DNA of 64,000 nucleotides from PMG-095 sp037200885 (GTDB lineage: Bacteria > Myxococcota_A > Polyangia > Polyangiales > Polyangiaceae), in contig JBBCIN010000001.1 in NCBI GenBank assembly GCA_037200885.1, positions 2,728,001 through 2,792,000 of the forward strand. The letters are read 5' to 3'. The notes under the pieces were generated by a model, which searched no databases, was not told the origin of the DNA, and saw only the letters and a list, made by a program, of their open reading frames with translations. Both the position numbers and the translations under genes were made by a program. Shown in pieces: positions 52,285 to 61,339 of the stretch (its first letter is position 1; every line of letters begins with the position of its first letter).

Positions 52285-55200
52285 ATGACCATCGCCGTCG
52301 TCGCAGAGAAGCCCTCAGTGGGGCGTGATCTCGCTCAGGCCTTGGGTGCAACGCGGCGCGGTGAAGGCACGATTTCGGGCAACGGCTACGTGGTCACCTG
52401 GGCCATCGGCCACTTGGTGGGTTTGGCAGAACCGGAGGGCATTCACCCCGCGTGGAAGCGTTGGCGCCGTGAAGATTTGCCCATGCTGCCCGAGCAGTGG
52501 CCGCTCAGCGTGTTCGCAGCCACGCGCCCCCAGTTCGAAATCGTGCGCCGCGTGATCAACGCAGCCGACGTCGAGTCCGTGATCTGCGCTACGGATGCCG
52601 GTCGCGAGGGCGAGCTGATCTTTCGCTTGATTTATCAAGCGGCAGAGTGCCGTCGTCCAGTGCAAAGGCTGTGGATTTCGTCACTGACGGAGAGCGCGAT
52701 CCGCGAAGGTTTGCGGCGATTGCGGCCCGCGCGAGAGTACGACGACCTGGCAAACGCCGCGCTCGGGCGCAGCCGCGCGGACTGGCTCGTAGGCATGAAT
52801 TTGTCGCGCGCGTACGGCCTTGCCCTCGATGCGCCGTTGTCGGTCGGCCGCGTGCAAACGCCGACTCTCGCGATGCTGGTCGAACGCGAGCTCGCAATTC
52901 GCGACTTCGTTCCGGAAGACTACCTGGAAGTGCTTGCCACGTTCGAGCCGCGTGCAGGGCAAACTTACCGCGGGACGTGGTTCAGGCCCGGTAAAGGCAT
53001 CGCACATCCACAGCGCTTGCCCGCCTCGGGAGGTGAAGCAAAGCAGGTGGTGAGCCGCGCCCTGTCGGGGCAAGCGCGCATCGCCAGCGTGCACTCGCAG
53101 GTCAAGAAGTTGCCCCCGCCGTTTTTGTATGACTTGACCGAACTGCAACGGCACCTAAATCGTCTGTACGGATTTTCGGCGCAACGCACGCTGGATGCGG
53201 CTCAGTCGCTGTACGAAAAGCACAAGTTGCTCAGCTATCCGCGTACGGATAGTCGACACCTGTCAGGCGAGGTGGCCAAAGCTTTGCCGGATGTGGTGCA
53301 GGCGATCTCCGCTCCGTATCGAGCGTTGCTCGCCGAAGGCACGGGCGAACGCCCGCTGACGCGCCGCTTCGTCGATGACAGCCAAGTGCGCGATCACCAC
53401 GCCATCATTCCGACCACGGTTCCCGCCGCCGGACACGCGCTGAGCGCGGACGAGCGAAAGGTGTATGAGCTCGTGTGTCGGCGGTTGCTACAAGCGTGGC
53501 ATCAGGACTTCGTCTGGGCAGCCACCGAAGTGATCACCGAGGTGCATCCGCGCGTGGCCTTGAGCGAACCGGTCGATAGCTATCGCAGTCTCGGTACTGC
53601 GATACAAGACCAAGGCTGGAAGGTGCTCGACGTGGGCGAGGCCAAGCCGCCGCGTGAGAAACGCGGGCAAGCTCCGGAGGCTCAACCGAGCGAGCGCGAA
53701 GCGAGCGACAGTGTGCTGCCGTCGGGGCTCGAACGCGGGCAACTGCCACGCGTGCTCGATGCCAAAGCGTTGCCCAAGACCACTCGTCCGCCGCCGCCGT
53801 TGAACGACGCCACGTTGCTGACTGCAATGGAGACGGCCGGCAAAACTCTGGACGAAAAGGAACTGTCGGAGGCCATGAAAGACAGCGGCCTCGGTACACC
53901 GGCCACCCGTGCCAACATCATCGAGACCTTGATCACACGCGGCTACGTGAAGCGCGAGGGCAAAGCGCTACACGCTACCGAGCGCGGCGTGGGTTTGATC
54001 GCCGTCGTCGATGCCGAAGTGAAAAGCGCGGCCATGACCGGCGCGTGGGAAGCACGCCTGCAAGCGATTGCGCGCGGTAAAGCAGCCTTGCCAGAGTTTC
54101 TGCGGCAAATCGCGAGCTACGTGACGGAGGTCGTGGGGCGCGTGCCACGCTCCCTGCCGCCGCTCGCGGGCGACGGTGGTCCCAGCGCGAGCAAACCTTC
54201 CGACCCCGCGCGTTCGTCGGCCACGCGCGCGCGTTCGTCCGCGACCAAGACGGAGTCCGCCGTTCAACCCTCGGCTCCGCGCAATGCAAGCGTTGCTCCG
54301 CCTCCGCCTGCTCCTCCGCGACCCGCAGTTCCGCGACCTGCACCCCGTGCGCCCTCTGCGGCGGCAGCGCTCGAGCTCCAAACGTTGCTGCGCGAGCGCT
54401 TCGGTTTCGATTCGTTCCGTCCGCACCAGCAGGCGGTGTGCGAGGCGGCCGCGGCTGGTGAAGACGTGCTGCTGGTGATGCCCACCGGTGCCGGAAAATC
54501 ACTCTGTTACCAGCTGCCCGGCCTCGCGCGCGGCGGTACCACGTTGGTCGTGAGCCCGCTGATCGCGTTGATGGAGGACCAAGTAGCTCGTTTGCAATCG
54601 CTCGGCCTACGCGCTGAACGCATTCATTCGGGTCGGCCACGGCTCGAGTCGCGCCAGGTTTGTGCGGACTATCTCGCGGGGGCGCTCGATTATTTGTTCA
54701 TCGCGCCGGAGCGTCTCGGCGTTGCCGGCTTTCCCGAGTTGCTCGCGCGTCGTCCACTGGGGCTGATTGCGATCGACGAAGCGCATTGCATCTCACAATG
54801 GGGACACGATTTTAGGCCCGATTATCGCTTACTTGGCCAGCGCCTGCCGCAACTGCGCCCCGCGCCGGTCGTGGCCCTGACCGCCACGGCGACGCCGATC
54901 GTGCAGCGGGACATCGTGGCTCAGCTCGGCTTGGGCGGCCGAGCGCGGCTATTCATTCACGGGTTTCGTCGTCACAACTTGGCCCTCGAAGCGCTCGAAG
55001 TGCCGCCCAAAGATCGCCCCGCCCGCGCGTTGCAGTGGTTGGCAGGTGAGGGAAGATTGCCGGCAATCGTCTACGCTCCCACGCGCAAAGCGGCCGAAAG
55101 CGTCGCGCACGTGCTCTCTTCCGTACACCGCGCAAAGGCATACCACGCCGGCTTGCCCGCAGAAGTGCGCGAGCGCGTTCAATCCGATTTTCTCGCGGGC

Positions 55201-56118
55201 AAGCTCGATGTCGTGGTGGCCACGGTTGCTTTCGGCATGGGCGTAGACAAGGCCGATATCCGCACCGTGCTGCATCTTGCACTGCCCGGTAGCGTCGAGT
55301 CTTACTACCAAGAGATTGGCCGCGCGGGGCGCGACGGCATGCCATCCCGGACCGTGCTCATGCACCACTTCGCCGATCGCAAAACTCACGAGTTTTTCCT
55401 GGAGCGCGATTACCCGGACGCCTCCGTACTGGAAAAGCTGTTCAAGTCACTCAAGCCCGAGCCCGTGAACGCGCAGACGCTCCGCAAGAAGACACGCGTG
55501 GCGAAGGTTGGCTTCGACAAGGCGCTAGAGAAGCTGTGGGTTCATGGCGGCGTGGCCGGCGTCGGCGACGAGAAATTGGTGCGCGGGCACGATCAGTGGC
55601 GTACCCCTTATGCGGCTCAACGAGCCCTCCGCACCGAGCAGCTCGAGCTCGTCGCACGCTTTGCTGAAGGCCGTCAGTGTCGCATGATCGCCCTTGTTCG
55701 CCATTTCGGCGACAGTGAGGATTCCGGGCAGCCGTGCGGCAGCTGCGACGTGTGCGCGCCGCAAGCTTGCATTGGCGCGAACTCACTGGGACCGCCGCCC
55801 CGGGTCAACGCAGCGCCCGCCAAACGCAGTCGAAAGACTGGGAAGCGAGCCGCTCGCCAGGGCACGCGCACGAAAGCGGCGACGTTGCCCTCGACCGGCG
55901 CGAGCGCAGCCCTCGTTGCGTCATTGCGCGCTTGGCGCCTCGGCGAAGCCAAAAGAAAGCACGTACCCGCATTCCGCATCTTGACCAACCGCGCCCTCGT
56001 GGCGATCGCCGAAGCGCGACCGAAGAGCGTCGAAGCCTTGCGCAATGTCAGCGGCGTGGGGCCCAAGGTCTTGCAGACGTACAGCAGCCAGCTGGTTCAG
56101 TTGTGCCTGCGCGAATGA
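52285..56118 (+). CDS. topB-recQ: DNA topoisomerase III - RecQ helicase fusion protein
   Basis: A single 1277-residue frame. Residues 1-620 are a type IA topoisomerase III: TOPRIM domain with Glu8 (VAEKPSVG) and CATDAGREGEL (Asp104, Glu108), and active-site Tyr318 in LLSYPRTDSRHL. Residues about 620-690 are a Ser/Pro/Ala/Arg linker. Residues 690-1180 are a RecQ helicase: motif 0 FGFDSFRPHQQAV, Walker A MPTGAGKS (732-739), DEAH (831-834), GHDFRPDYR, ALTATATP, motif VI QEIGRAGRDG, then a zinc cluster (PCGSCDVC). An HRDC domain closes the protein (about 1206-1277). The fusion would couple strand unwinding to strand passage, as in double Holliday junction dissolution. The gene stands alone. Confidence 0.95.
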   Translation: MTIAVVAEKPSVGRDLAQALGATRRGEGTISGNGYVVTWAIGHLVGLAEPEGIHPAWKRWRREDLPMLPEQWPLSVFAATRPQFEIVRRVINAADVESVICATDAGREGELIFRLIYQAAECRRPVQRLWISSLTESAIREGLRRLRPAREYDDLANAALGRSRADWLVGMNLSRAYGLALDAPLSVGRVQTPTLAMLVERELAIRDFVPEDYLEVLATFEPRAGQTYRGTWFRPGKGIAHPQRLPASGGEAKQVVSRALSGQARIASVHSQVKKLPPPFLYDLTELQRHLNRLYGFSAQRTLDAAQSLYEKHKLLSYPRTDSRHLSGEVAKALPDVVQAISAPYRALLAEGTGERPLTRRFVDDSQVRDHHAIIPTTVPAAGHALSADERKVYELVCRRLLQAWHQDFVWAATEVITEVHPRVALSEPVDSYRSLGTAIQDQGWKVLDVGEAKPPREKRGQAPEAQPSEREASDSVLPSGLERGQLPRVLDAKALPKTTRPPPPLNDATLLTAMETAGKTLDEKELSEAMKDSGLGTPATRANIIETLITRGYVKREGKALHATERGVGLIAVVDAEVKSAAMTGAWEARLQAIARGKAALPEFLRQIASYVTEVVGRVPRSLPPLAGDGGPSASKPSDPARSSATRARSSATKTESAVQPSAPRNASVAPPPPAPPRPAVPRPAPRAPSAAAALELQTLLRERFGFDSFRPHQQAVCEAAAAGEDVLLVMPTGAGKSLCYQLPGLARGGTTLVVSPLIALMEDQVARLQSLGLRAERIHSGRPRLESRQVCADYLAGALDYLFIAPERLGVAGFPELLARRPLGLIAIDEAHCISQWGHDFRPDYRLLGQRLPQLRPAPVVALTATATPIVQRDIVAQLGLGGRARLFIHGFRRHNLALEALEVPPKDRPARALQWLAGEGRLPAIVYAPTRKAAESVAHVLSSVHRAKAYHAGLPAEVRERVQSDFLAGKLDVVVATVAFGMGVDKADIRTVLHLALPGSVESYYQEIGRAGRDGMPSRTVLMHHFADRKTHEFFLERDYPDASVLEKLFKSLKPEPVNAQTLRKKTRVAKVGFDKALEKLWVHGGVAGVGDEKLVRGHDQWRTPYAAQRALRTEQLELVARFAEGRQCRMIALVRHFGDSEDSGQPCGSCDVCAPQACIGANSLGPPPRVNAAPAKRSRKTGKRAARQGTRTKAATLPSTGASAALVASLRAWRLGEAKRKHVPAFRILTNRALVAIAEARPKSVEALRNVSGVGPKVLQTYSSQLVQLCLRE

Positions 56119-56430
56119 TCTTGCAGCCCGGAACTCGCCGACGTCGAGGCAATCGAGCCGCGCGAGCTCCACGCTGACGCGCGGCGCGTTGGTTAACTTT
56201 TCTGTTGGACCGGCCGTTGGTGGCAGCTAGTGGCCGTTGTAGCCCGATGTCTCACACTAGTGCGAGCTTCCGAGGCTACTTCGCTAAGCGCGATCGCAAT
56301 GGCTCGAATTCGTCGTCTCTCGACGTTGCCCGTTGCGAGTTCGCCCAAGACCGTGAAAGAGTGTTTGGTTTATTCATACGCTCACTCGCCGCTAGTGCGG
56401 GTGCGTTCTTAGAGAAGGCAAAGTAACACT
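56119..56430. other. Gap before the OmpA/TSP3 gene, promoter region
   Basis: This 312-bp gap shows no supported gene; short open frames in all phases lack ribosome binding sites. AT-richer stretches near 56192-56205 (ggttaacttttctg) and 56362-56382 (gtgtttggtttattcata) are candidate promoter parts for the downstream two-gene unit. An aga-agg-type ribosome binding site lies just before ATG 56431. Confidence 0.45.
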
Positions 56431-58074
56431 ATGCGATCTTGTCGTTTGAAGACCTGCCTTCGCGGCGCCAGTGCGCTTTCCTTGTTGGCATTCACGCACG
56501 CGGCGTACGCCGACGGTTTGGCGCTCAATCGTCTCGACCCCGCTCCGGCTGGCGACCGCATGTTCGGCGTGCCCTCGCCCTACGCCGCGGGTCACTTGAC
56601 CCCGCACCTGATGCTGCTGGCAGATTACGCGCACGATCCGCTCCAGCTGCGCTCCGTTCCGGCGGACGCCGATCGCGGCTCAATCGTCAAAAATCAGCTA
56701 TTTTTACACCTGAACGCGGGTCTCGCACTTTGGAATCGCGTCAATCTCGATATCAGCGTCCCGCTGGCAGTGCTGCAAAACGGCGACGATCCGAACGCTG
56801 GAGGCCAAGCGTTTTCATCGCCGAGCTCGGCACAATTCGGCGATCTCCGCTTCGGCTTGCGGGTGCGCTTGCTGGGTGAATATCACGATCCGGTTCAAAT
56901 TGCCGTCGGCGGGTATCTGTGGGCTCCGACGGGTGCCGGTGATTCCTTCGTGAGCTCAGGTACAGTGCGCGGGTTGCCGCAGCTGATTCTGGGCGGTCGT
57001 ATCGACGAACGCCTGGTTTGGTCTGCCGCCGCGGGTCCAGAGATCCAGGGCCAAAGCACCTTCGCGAATGTCGAGCAGGGCACGATGTTCAAGTGGGGCG
57101 CGGGCTTCGGGTTCCTGTTGCTAGAGAACCGCCACCTGCAAATCGGTCCCGAAGCGTATGGCGCAGTTACCTTGCGCGACGTGCAAAAGCGCACCACCAA
57201 CGCGGAGATCCTGCTCGACGTTCGTTACCGCGTCGTCGATGACGTAGAGCTAGCGGCGGGCGCGGGACCCGGACTCACATCTGGTATCGGGACGCCGGAT
57301 TTTCGCGCGCTCCTTTCGCTCGCGTACACACCCGAGCAAAGGCAAAAGCGCGAGCCGGTGAGCACGCCCGAAGCGCCCACCGACCGCGATCACGACGGGA
57401 TCCTCGACATCGACGATGCCTGCCCCGACGTGAAGGGCGTGGCCGACGAGGATCCGAAGAAGAACGGGTGTCCGCCGCCGCCAAAGCCGGTCGATACCGA
57501 CGGCGACGGCATCTTCGATCCGGACGATGCCTGCGTGACAGTGAAGGGTGTGCCTGACGAAGATCCGAAGAGGAATGGTTGTCCGCCCCCGAAGGACACG
57601 GACCGCGACGGCATTTTCGATCCGGATGATGCCTGTCCCGCCGAGAAAGGCCCTCGGGACGACGACCCCGCCAAGAACGGCTGTCCCAAGTCCGTGCGCG
57701 TCGTCGAAAACGAAATCGTGATCTTGGAGCAGGTGCAGTTCGACACCGGCAAGGCCACGATCAAGCCGGCGAGCAATGAGCTCCTGGACGAAGTGGGGCA
57801 AGTACTCACGCAGCACCCAGAGATGACCAAGGTCGAAGTCCAAGGTCACACCGACAATCGCGGCTCGGCGGCCCTCAACAAGAGGCTGTCCCAAGCGCGG
57901 GCAGACGCCGTGCGGAGCGCCCTGATCCAACGCGGCGTGGGCGCCGAGCGGCTAGTGACCAAAGGTTACGGCCCGGACAAGCCAATCGACGAAAATGGCA
58001 CGGACGAGGGACGCCAAAGGAACCGCCGCGTGCAGTTCGTGATCCTCGACAAGCAGCCCAAGGAGACTCTCTGA
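56431..58074 (+). CDS. OmpA-family outer-membrane protein with TSP3 repeats
   Basis: A 547-residue protein with signal peptide (RGASALSLLAFTHAAYA). Residues about 30-310 form a barrel-like region (AGHLTPHLMLLADYAHDP, FGLRVRLLGEYHDPVQIAVG). Three calcium-binding thrombospondin-type-3 repeats follow (DRDHDGILDIDDACP, DTDGDGIFDPDDACV, DTDRDGIFDPDDACP). The C-terminal OmpA domain binds peptidoglycan (VQFDTGKATIKPASNELLDE, VEVQGHTDNRGSAALNKRLS, RQRNRRVQFVI). It anchors the outer membrane to the wall. The stop is followed after one base by the start of the cysteine-rich surface protein, so the two are cotranslated. Confidence 0.92.
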   Translation: MRSCRLKTCLRGASALSLLAFTHAAYADGLALNRLDPAPAGDRMFGVPSPYAAGHLTPHLMLLADYAHDPLQLRSVPADADRGSIVKNQLFLHLNAGLALWNRVNLDISVPLAVLQNGDDPNAGGQAFSSPSSAQFGDLRFGLRVRLLGEYHDPVQIAVGGYLWAPTGAGDSFVSSGTVRGLPQLILGGRIDERLVWSAAAGPEIQGQSTFANVEQGTMFKWGAGFGFLLLENRHLQIGPEAYGAVTLRDVQKRTTNAEILLDVRYRVVDDVELAAGAGPGLTSGIGTPDFRALLSLAYTPEQRQKREPVSTPEAPTDRDHDGILDIDDACPDVKGVADEDPKKNGCPPPPKPVDTDGDGIFDPDDACVTVKGVPDEDPKRNGCPPPKDTDRDGIFDPDDACPAEKGPRDDDPAKNGCPKSVRVVENEIVILEQVQFDTGKATIKPASNELLDEVGQVLTQHPEMTKVEVQGHTDNRGSAALNKRLSQARADAVRSALIQRGVGAERLVTKGYGPDKPIDENGTDEGRQRNRRVQFVILDKQPKETL

Positions 58075-58075
58075 G

Positions 58076-61000
58076 ATGCGCATTTCTAGCCTTTTTTCCG
58101 GTTGCCAGCGGCTTGGGCTCGCGTTCTCCTTCCTGCTGTTCGGCGCCTGCACGCCGGGTTCGGGCCCAGCGGATGAGCCAGTGGGCAACGCGCACGAAGC
58201 GGTGTTCACGAACGGCGGCTTCGAGATCGGCGGGACGGCCATCACCGCGCCGTGGACGGTTCAGACCTACATCAACAACGGCATCACGGTGCAAACTCCG
58301 CAGACGCGCGCGGGCCTGAAGCTGCAACTCGGGGGCGACGCCGTAACTACGCAATTGAATGCCTCGAACCAGCCCGACCCCGACTTGGGTATGACGGCGT
58401 CACTTCGCCGCTGTCGCTATGGATCGCAATGCGCCGTCGTCAATTTCCACGGCAGTCTGACCTACGGCCATAGCAAGAACGTCAACGGCTTGTCGCAGAC
58501 CATGAACATCGGCTCGGGCGACGTGGACCCGAGCGACGGGCAAGTGCACGTGCGTTTCGCCGTGGCGCCGGTGCTGCAGAACCCGAGTCACCCGGCCGAC
58601 GAACAGCCGTATTACTTCGTTCAGGTCACCAACACGACGACCAATACCATCCTTTACACCGACTTCAACCTCAGCGCGCAAGCTGGCGTGCCATGGAAGA
58701 CGATCAACGGCGGCACCGCGAACGAGATCGACTACGTCGATTGGGCGCTGGTGGACGTCGCACCGGGTCCCTCCAAACTCGCCGCAGGCGACGCGGTGAA
58801 GCTCGAGATCATCGCTGGCGGCTGCTCGGTCGGCCTGCACTTCGGTGAGGTTTATGTCGACGGCGTCGGCTCGACGGTCCCGGGCTTGTTCGTCAGCGGC
58901 GTCGGTCCCGCGCAGACCAACCCCGGTAGTCTGGTCAGCTACGACATGATGTACAAGAACGGCTCGGCCGCAGCGGCAACGGGGGTGGTGATCAATTTCA
59001 AGACGCCCCCCAACACGACTTTTCAATCAATCACGCCGCCGGCGAACGCCACGTGCACCTCGCCAACGGTCGGCACGGCTGGGACGATCACCTGCACGTT
59101 CGCCGGCCCGGTAGCGGTCGGTGCATCCGACACCTTCCACGTCTCGGTCAACCTCGCGGATACCGCCACCGGAACGCTGGTGTGCGGCTCGTACGACATT
59201 CACTCAAACCAAGAAACGACGCTCGTCGGTTCCAAGATCGTGACCACCATCGGCTGCGCGGCGGACGCGGACTGCGCCACTGGCAAATGGTGCAATATCA
59301 GCGGCAATCAGTGCACGGCCAAGCTCAGCAATGGCAGCGCTGTTCCGAGCGATGCTCTGCACACGAGCCCGACCCTGAATGGGACGTGCAGCGCGGCTGC
59401 CGGCACCCTGGTCTGTCAAAGCACGGTCTGTGACACGCTGGACAACAAGTGCGGCTACGACATCAATCACGGTCCGTGCACCGCTGGGAACACGAGCACG
59501 GTCTGTCGCTCTGGTTCCTGCAGCACGAACCTTTTGTGCCAACCTTCGGGCGGCTGCAATGTGGATGGTGATTGCACGGGCGGCCAATGGTGCAACGAAA
59601 CCGCGCATGCCTGCACCGTCAAGCTGACCAACGGCAACAATATCCCGACCGATGCGCCACACTCGACGCCCACCTTGAACGGCACCTGTAGCGCTGCCGC
59701 CGGGACGCTCGTTTGTCAGGCCAGCGTCTGCGACAGCGCGGACGACAAGTGCGGCTACGACGTCGGTCATGGCATATGTACCATCGCCAATGGCGGCGTC
59801 CTGTGCCGCTCCGGTGTGTGCGGCACCGATGGCAACTGTCGCCCCGCTGGGGGTTGCAACGTAGATGCGGATTGCGCGACCGGTAAGTGGTGCCAACAGA
59901 GCTCGCGCACCTGCCAAGCCACGCTGGCCAACGGCGCTCCACTGCCGACCGATGCGCCGCACACGAACCCGGTGCTCGACGGCGGTTGCACGGTTCCCGC
60001 CGCCACGTTGGTGTGCCAAAGCGCGGTCTGTGACAGCGCTGACAATCAGTGCGGCTTTGCTACCGGACACGGTCCGTGCACCACGGCCAACGGGGCAACC
60101 GTGTGCCGCTCCGCGAGCTGCAGCGCGAACGGCCTGTGCCAACCCGCAGCCGATTGCAAGAGCGACTCCGATTGCACGATGGGCAAGTGGTGTAACGTAA
60201 GTAGGGGCGCGTGTTTGCCGCTGCTTGGCAACGGCACTGCGATCCCCAGCGACAGCCCGCACGCGAACCCGACGCTCGACGGTATCTGTACCGAACCAGC
60301 AGCGACATTGGTCTGCGTGAGCGGCGTGTGCGACACGCGCGACGAAGCGTGCGGCTTTGCAAGCGGCGTCGGGCCGTGCACCGCGGCCAACGCTAGCAGC
60401 GTCTGTCGCTCGGGCCGTTGTGGAAGCAGCGGAACCTCCCTGGGAATCTGTGTGAATTGCACGGACGACGCTCATTGTTCGGGCGACACCCCGATTTGCA
60501 ATCGGAGCACGGGCAACTGCGTCGGCTGCGTGTCGTCCGACGCATGTGGCGGCGCTACCCCGATCTGTGACGCATCGCAGTCGATTTGCGTGGCGTGCAA
60601 TGGAGACCATGGCTCGGCGGCAACTGACCCGTGCGCTAGCGACGCGGCGCCGTTTTGCTTCCTGTCCGGCCCCGCTCAGGGAACTTGCGGCAAATGCGCT
60701 ACGGACGCGAACTGCACGGGCCACGTAGGCAATGTTTGCGACGTGAGCGGTGGCTCGTGCAAGGGCGGTTGCCGCCTCGATACGGATTGCTCGAACCGTG
60801 AATGGTGCAACGAAAACAAAGCTCTGTGCCTCCCGAAGCTCGGCAACGGCACGCCGCTGCCGGGTGAGCCGGTGCGCGTGGCGACCTGCTCTGTGGACGT
60901 CGGCCGCATCGTCTGCCAGTCCGCGGTTTGCGATCCGACGGACGGCAACTGCGGTCTGGCGCCTGGCGATGGGCCCTGCGAGAGCTCCGACCAATGCCGC

Positions 61001-61339
61001 TTGGGCGGTTGCAACGCGGACACCCAGCTGTGTCGCAGCGGCTGCGCCGGTGACGCCGATTGCTCGACCAATGAGTATTGCGGCAGCACCGGCGCGTGCA
61101 CGGAGCTGGTTCCGGTCGGCGCCGAGTGCAGCACGAACCATCAGTGCAAAACTCACGACTGCACGGACAATGTGTGCAGCGGCTTGATCGCTTCGGGCTC
61201 CGGCGTGGCCTGTGCGACACGCCCGGTTGGGAGCTCGGGGCCCTTTGGGGCCGGGCTGGTACTGGCGCTGATCGCCGCGTTTGTGCCTGTGCGGCGTTGG
61301 CGCCGACGCGCCGCGCGCGCTACGACGGCCGCCGAGTAG
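58076..61339 (+). CDS. Large cysteine-rich repeat surface protein with MYXO-CTERM-like tail
   Basis: A 1087-residue protein with a lipobox-like signal (FSFLLFGACTPG). Residues about 40-290 form beta domains, then a DUF11-like repeat domain (about 280-385, VSYDMMYKNGSAAAATGV). Next comes a cysteine-rich tandem region: four units of exactly 100 residues starting at residues 394, 494, 594 and 694, then a differently spaced Cys-rich stretch and a fifth diverged unit near residue 898. The C-terminus has a hydrophobic helix and Arg cluster (GAGLVLALIAAFVPVRRWRRR), as in MYXO-CTERM sorting tails. It is expected on the cell surface. Its 3' end overlaps the convergent kinase gene by 20 bp. Confidence 0.85.
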   Translation: MRISSLFSGCQRLGLAFSFLLFGACTPGSGPADEPVGNAHEAVFTNGGFEIGGTAITAPWTVQTYINNGITVQTPQTRAGLKLQLGGDAVTTQLNASNQPDPDLGMTASLRRCRYGSQCAVVNFHGSLTYGHSKNVNGLSQTMNIGSGDVDPSDGQVHVRFAVAPVLQNPSHPADEQPYYFVQVTNTTTNTILYTDFNLSAQAGVPWKTINGGTANEIDYVDWALVDVAPGPSKLAAGDAVKLEIIAGGCSVGLHFGEVYVDGVGSTVPGLFVSGVGPAQTNPGSLVSYDMMYKNGSAAAATGVVINFKTPPNTTFQSITPPANATCTSPTVGTAGTITCTFAGPVAVGASDTFHVSVNLADTATGTLVCGSYDIHSNQETTLVGSKIVTTIGCAADADCATGKWCNISGNQCTAKLSNGSAVPSDALHTSPTLNGTCSAAAGTLVCQSTVCDTLDNKCGYDINHGPCTAGNTSTVCRSGSCSTNLLCQPSGGCNVDGDCTGGQWCNETAHACTVKLTNGNNIPTDAPHSTPTLNGTCSAAAGTLVCQASVCDSADDKCGYDVGHGICTIANGGVLCRSGVCGTDGNCRPAGGCNVDADCATGKWCQQSSRTCQATLANGAPLPTDAPHTNPVLDGGCTVPAATLVCQSAVCDSADNQCGFATGHGPCTTANGATVCRSASCSANGLCQPAADCKSDSDCTMGKWCNVSRGACLPLLGNGTAIPSDSPHANPTLDGICTEPAATLVCVSGVCDTRDEACGFASGVGPCTAANASSVCRSGRCGSSGTSLGICVNCTDDAHCSGDTPICNRSTGNCVGCVSSDACGGATPICDASQSICVACNGDHGSAATDPCASDAAPFCFLSGPAQGTCGKCATDANCTGHVGNVCDVSGGSCKGGCRLDTDCSNREWCNENKALCLPKLGNGTPLPGEPVRVATCSVDVGRIVCQSAVCDPTDGNCGLAPGDGPCESSDQCRLGGCNADTQLCRSGCAGDADCSTNEYCGSTGACTELVPVGAECSTNHQCKTHDCTDNVCSGLIASGSGVACATRPVGSSGPFGAGLVLALIAAFVPVRRWRRRAARATTAAE
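59255..60454 (+). repeat. Four tandem 300-bp repeats within the cysteine-rich protein gene
   Basis: Units begin at 59255, 59555, 59855 and 60155, an exact 300-bp period. Each encodes C-x-(V/A)-D-x-D-C followed by a W-C, an N-G motif, PHxxPxLxGxC, TLVCxxxVCD, CG, and CRS..C positions. A diverged fifth unit is near 60768-61035. Confidence 0.85.

Noticed and set aside
59255..60454. CRISPR-like or satellite array
   Set aside because: The 300-bp period is coding, in frame, and encodes a cysteine-rich protein repeat; there are no short repeats with unique spacers.
59204..61156. 650-codon minus-strand frame across the cysteine-rich protein gene
   Set aside because: It is the mirror of the repeat-rich plus-strand gene; its Ala/Arg/Thr-rich repeats follow from the plus-strand codon bias and no family features are present.
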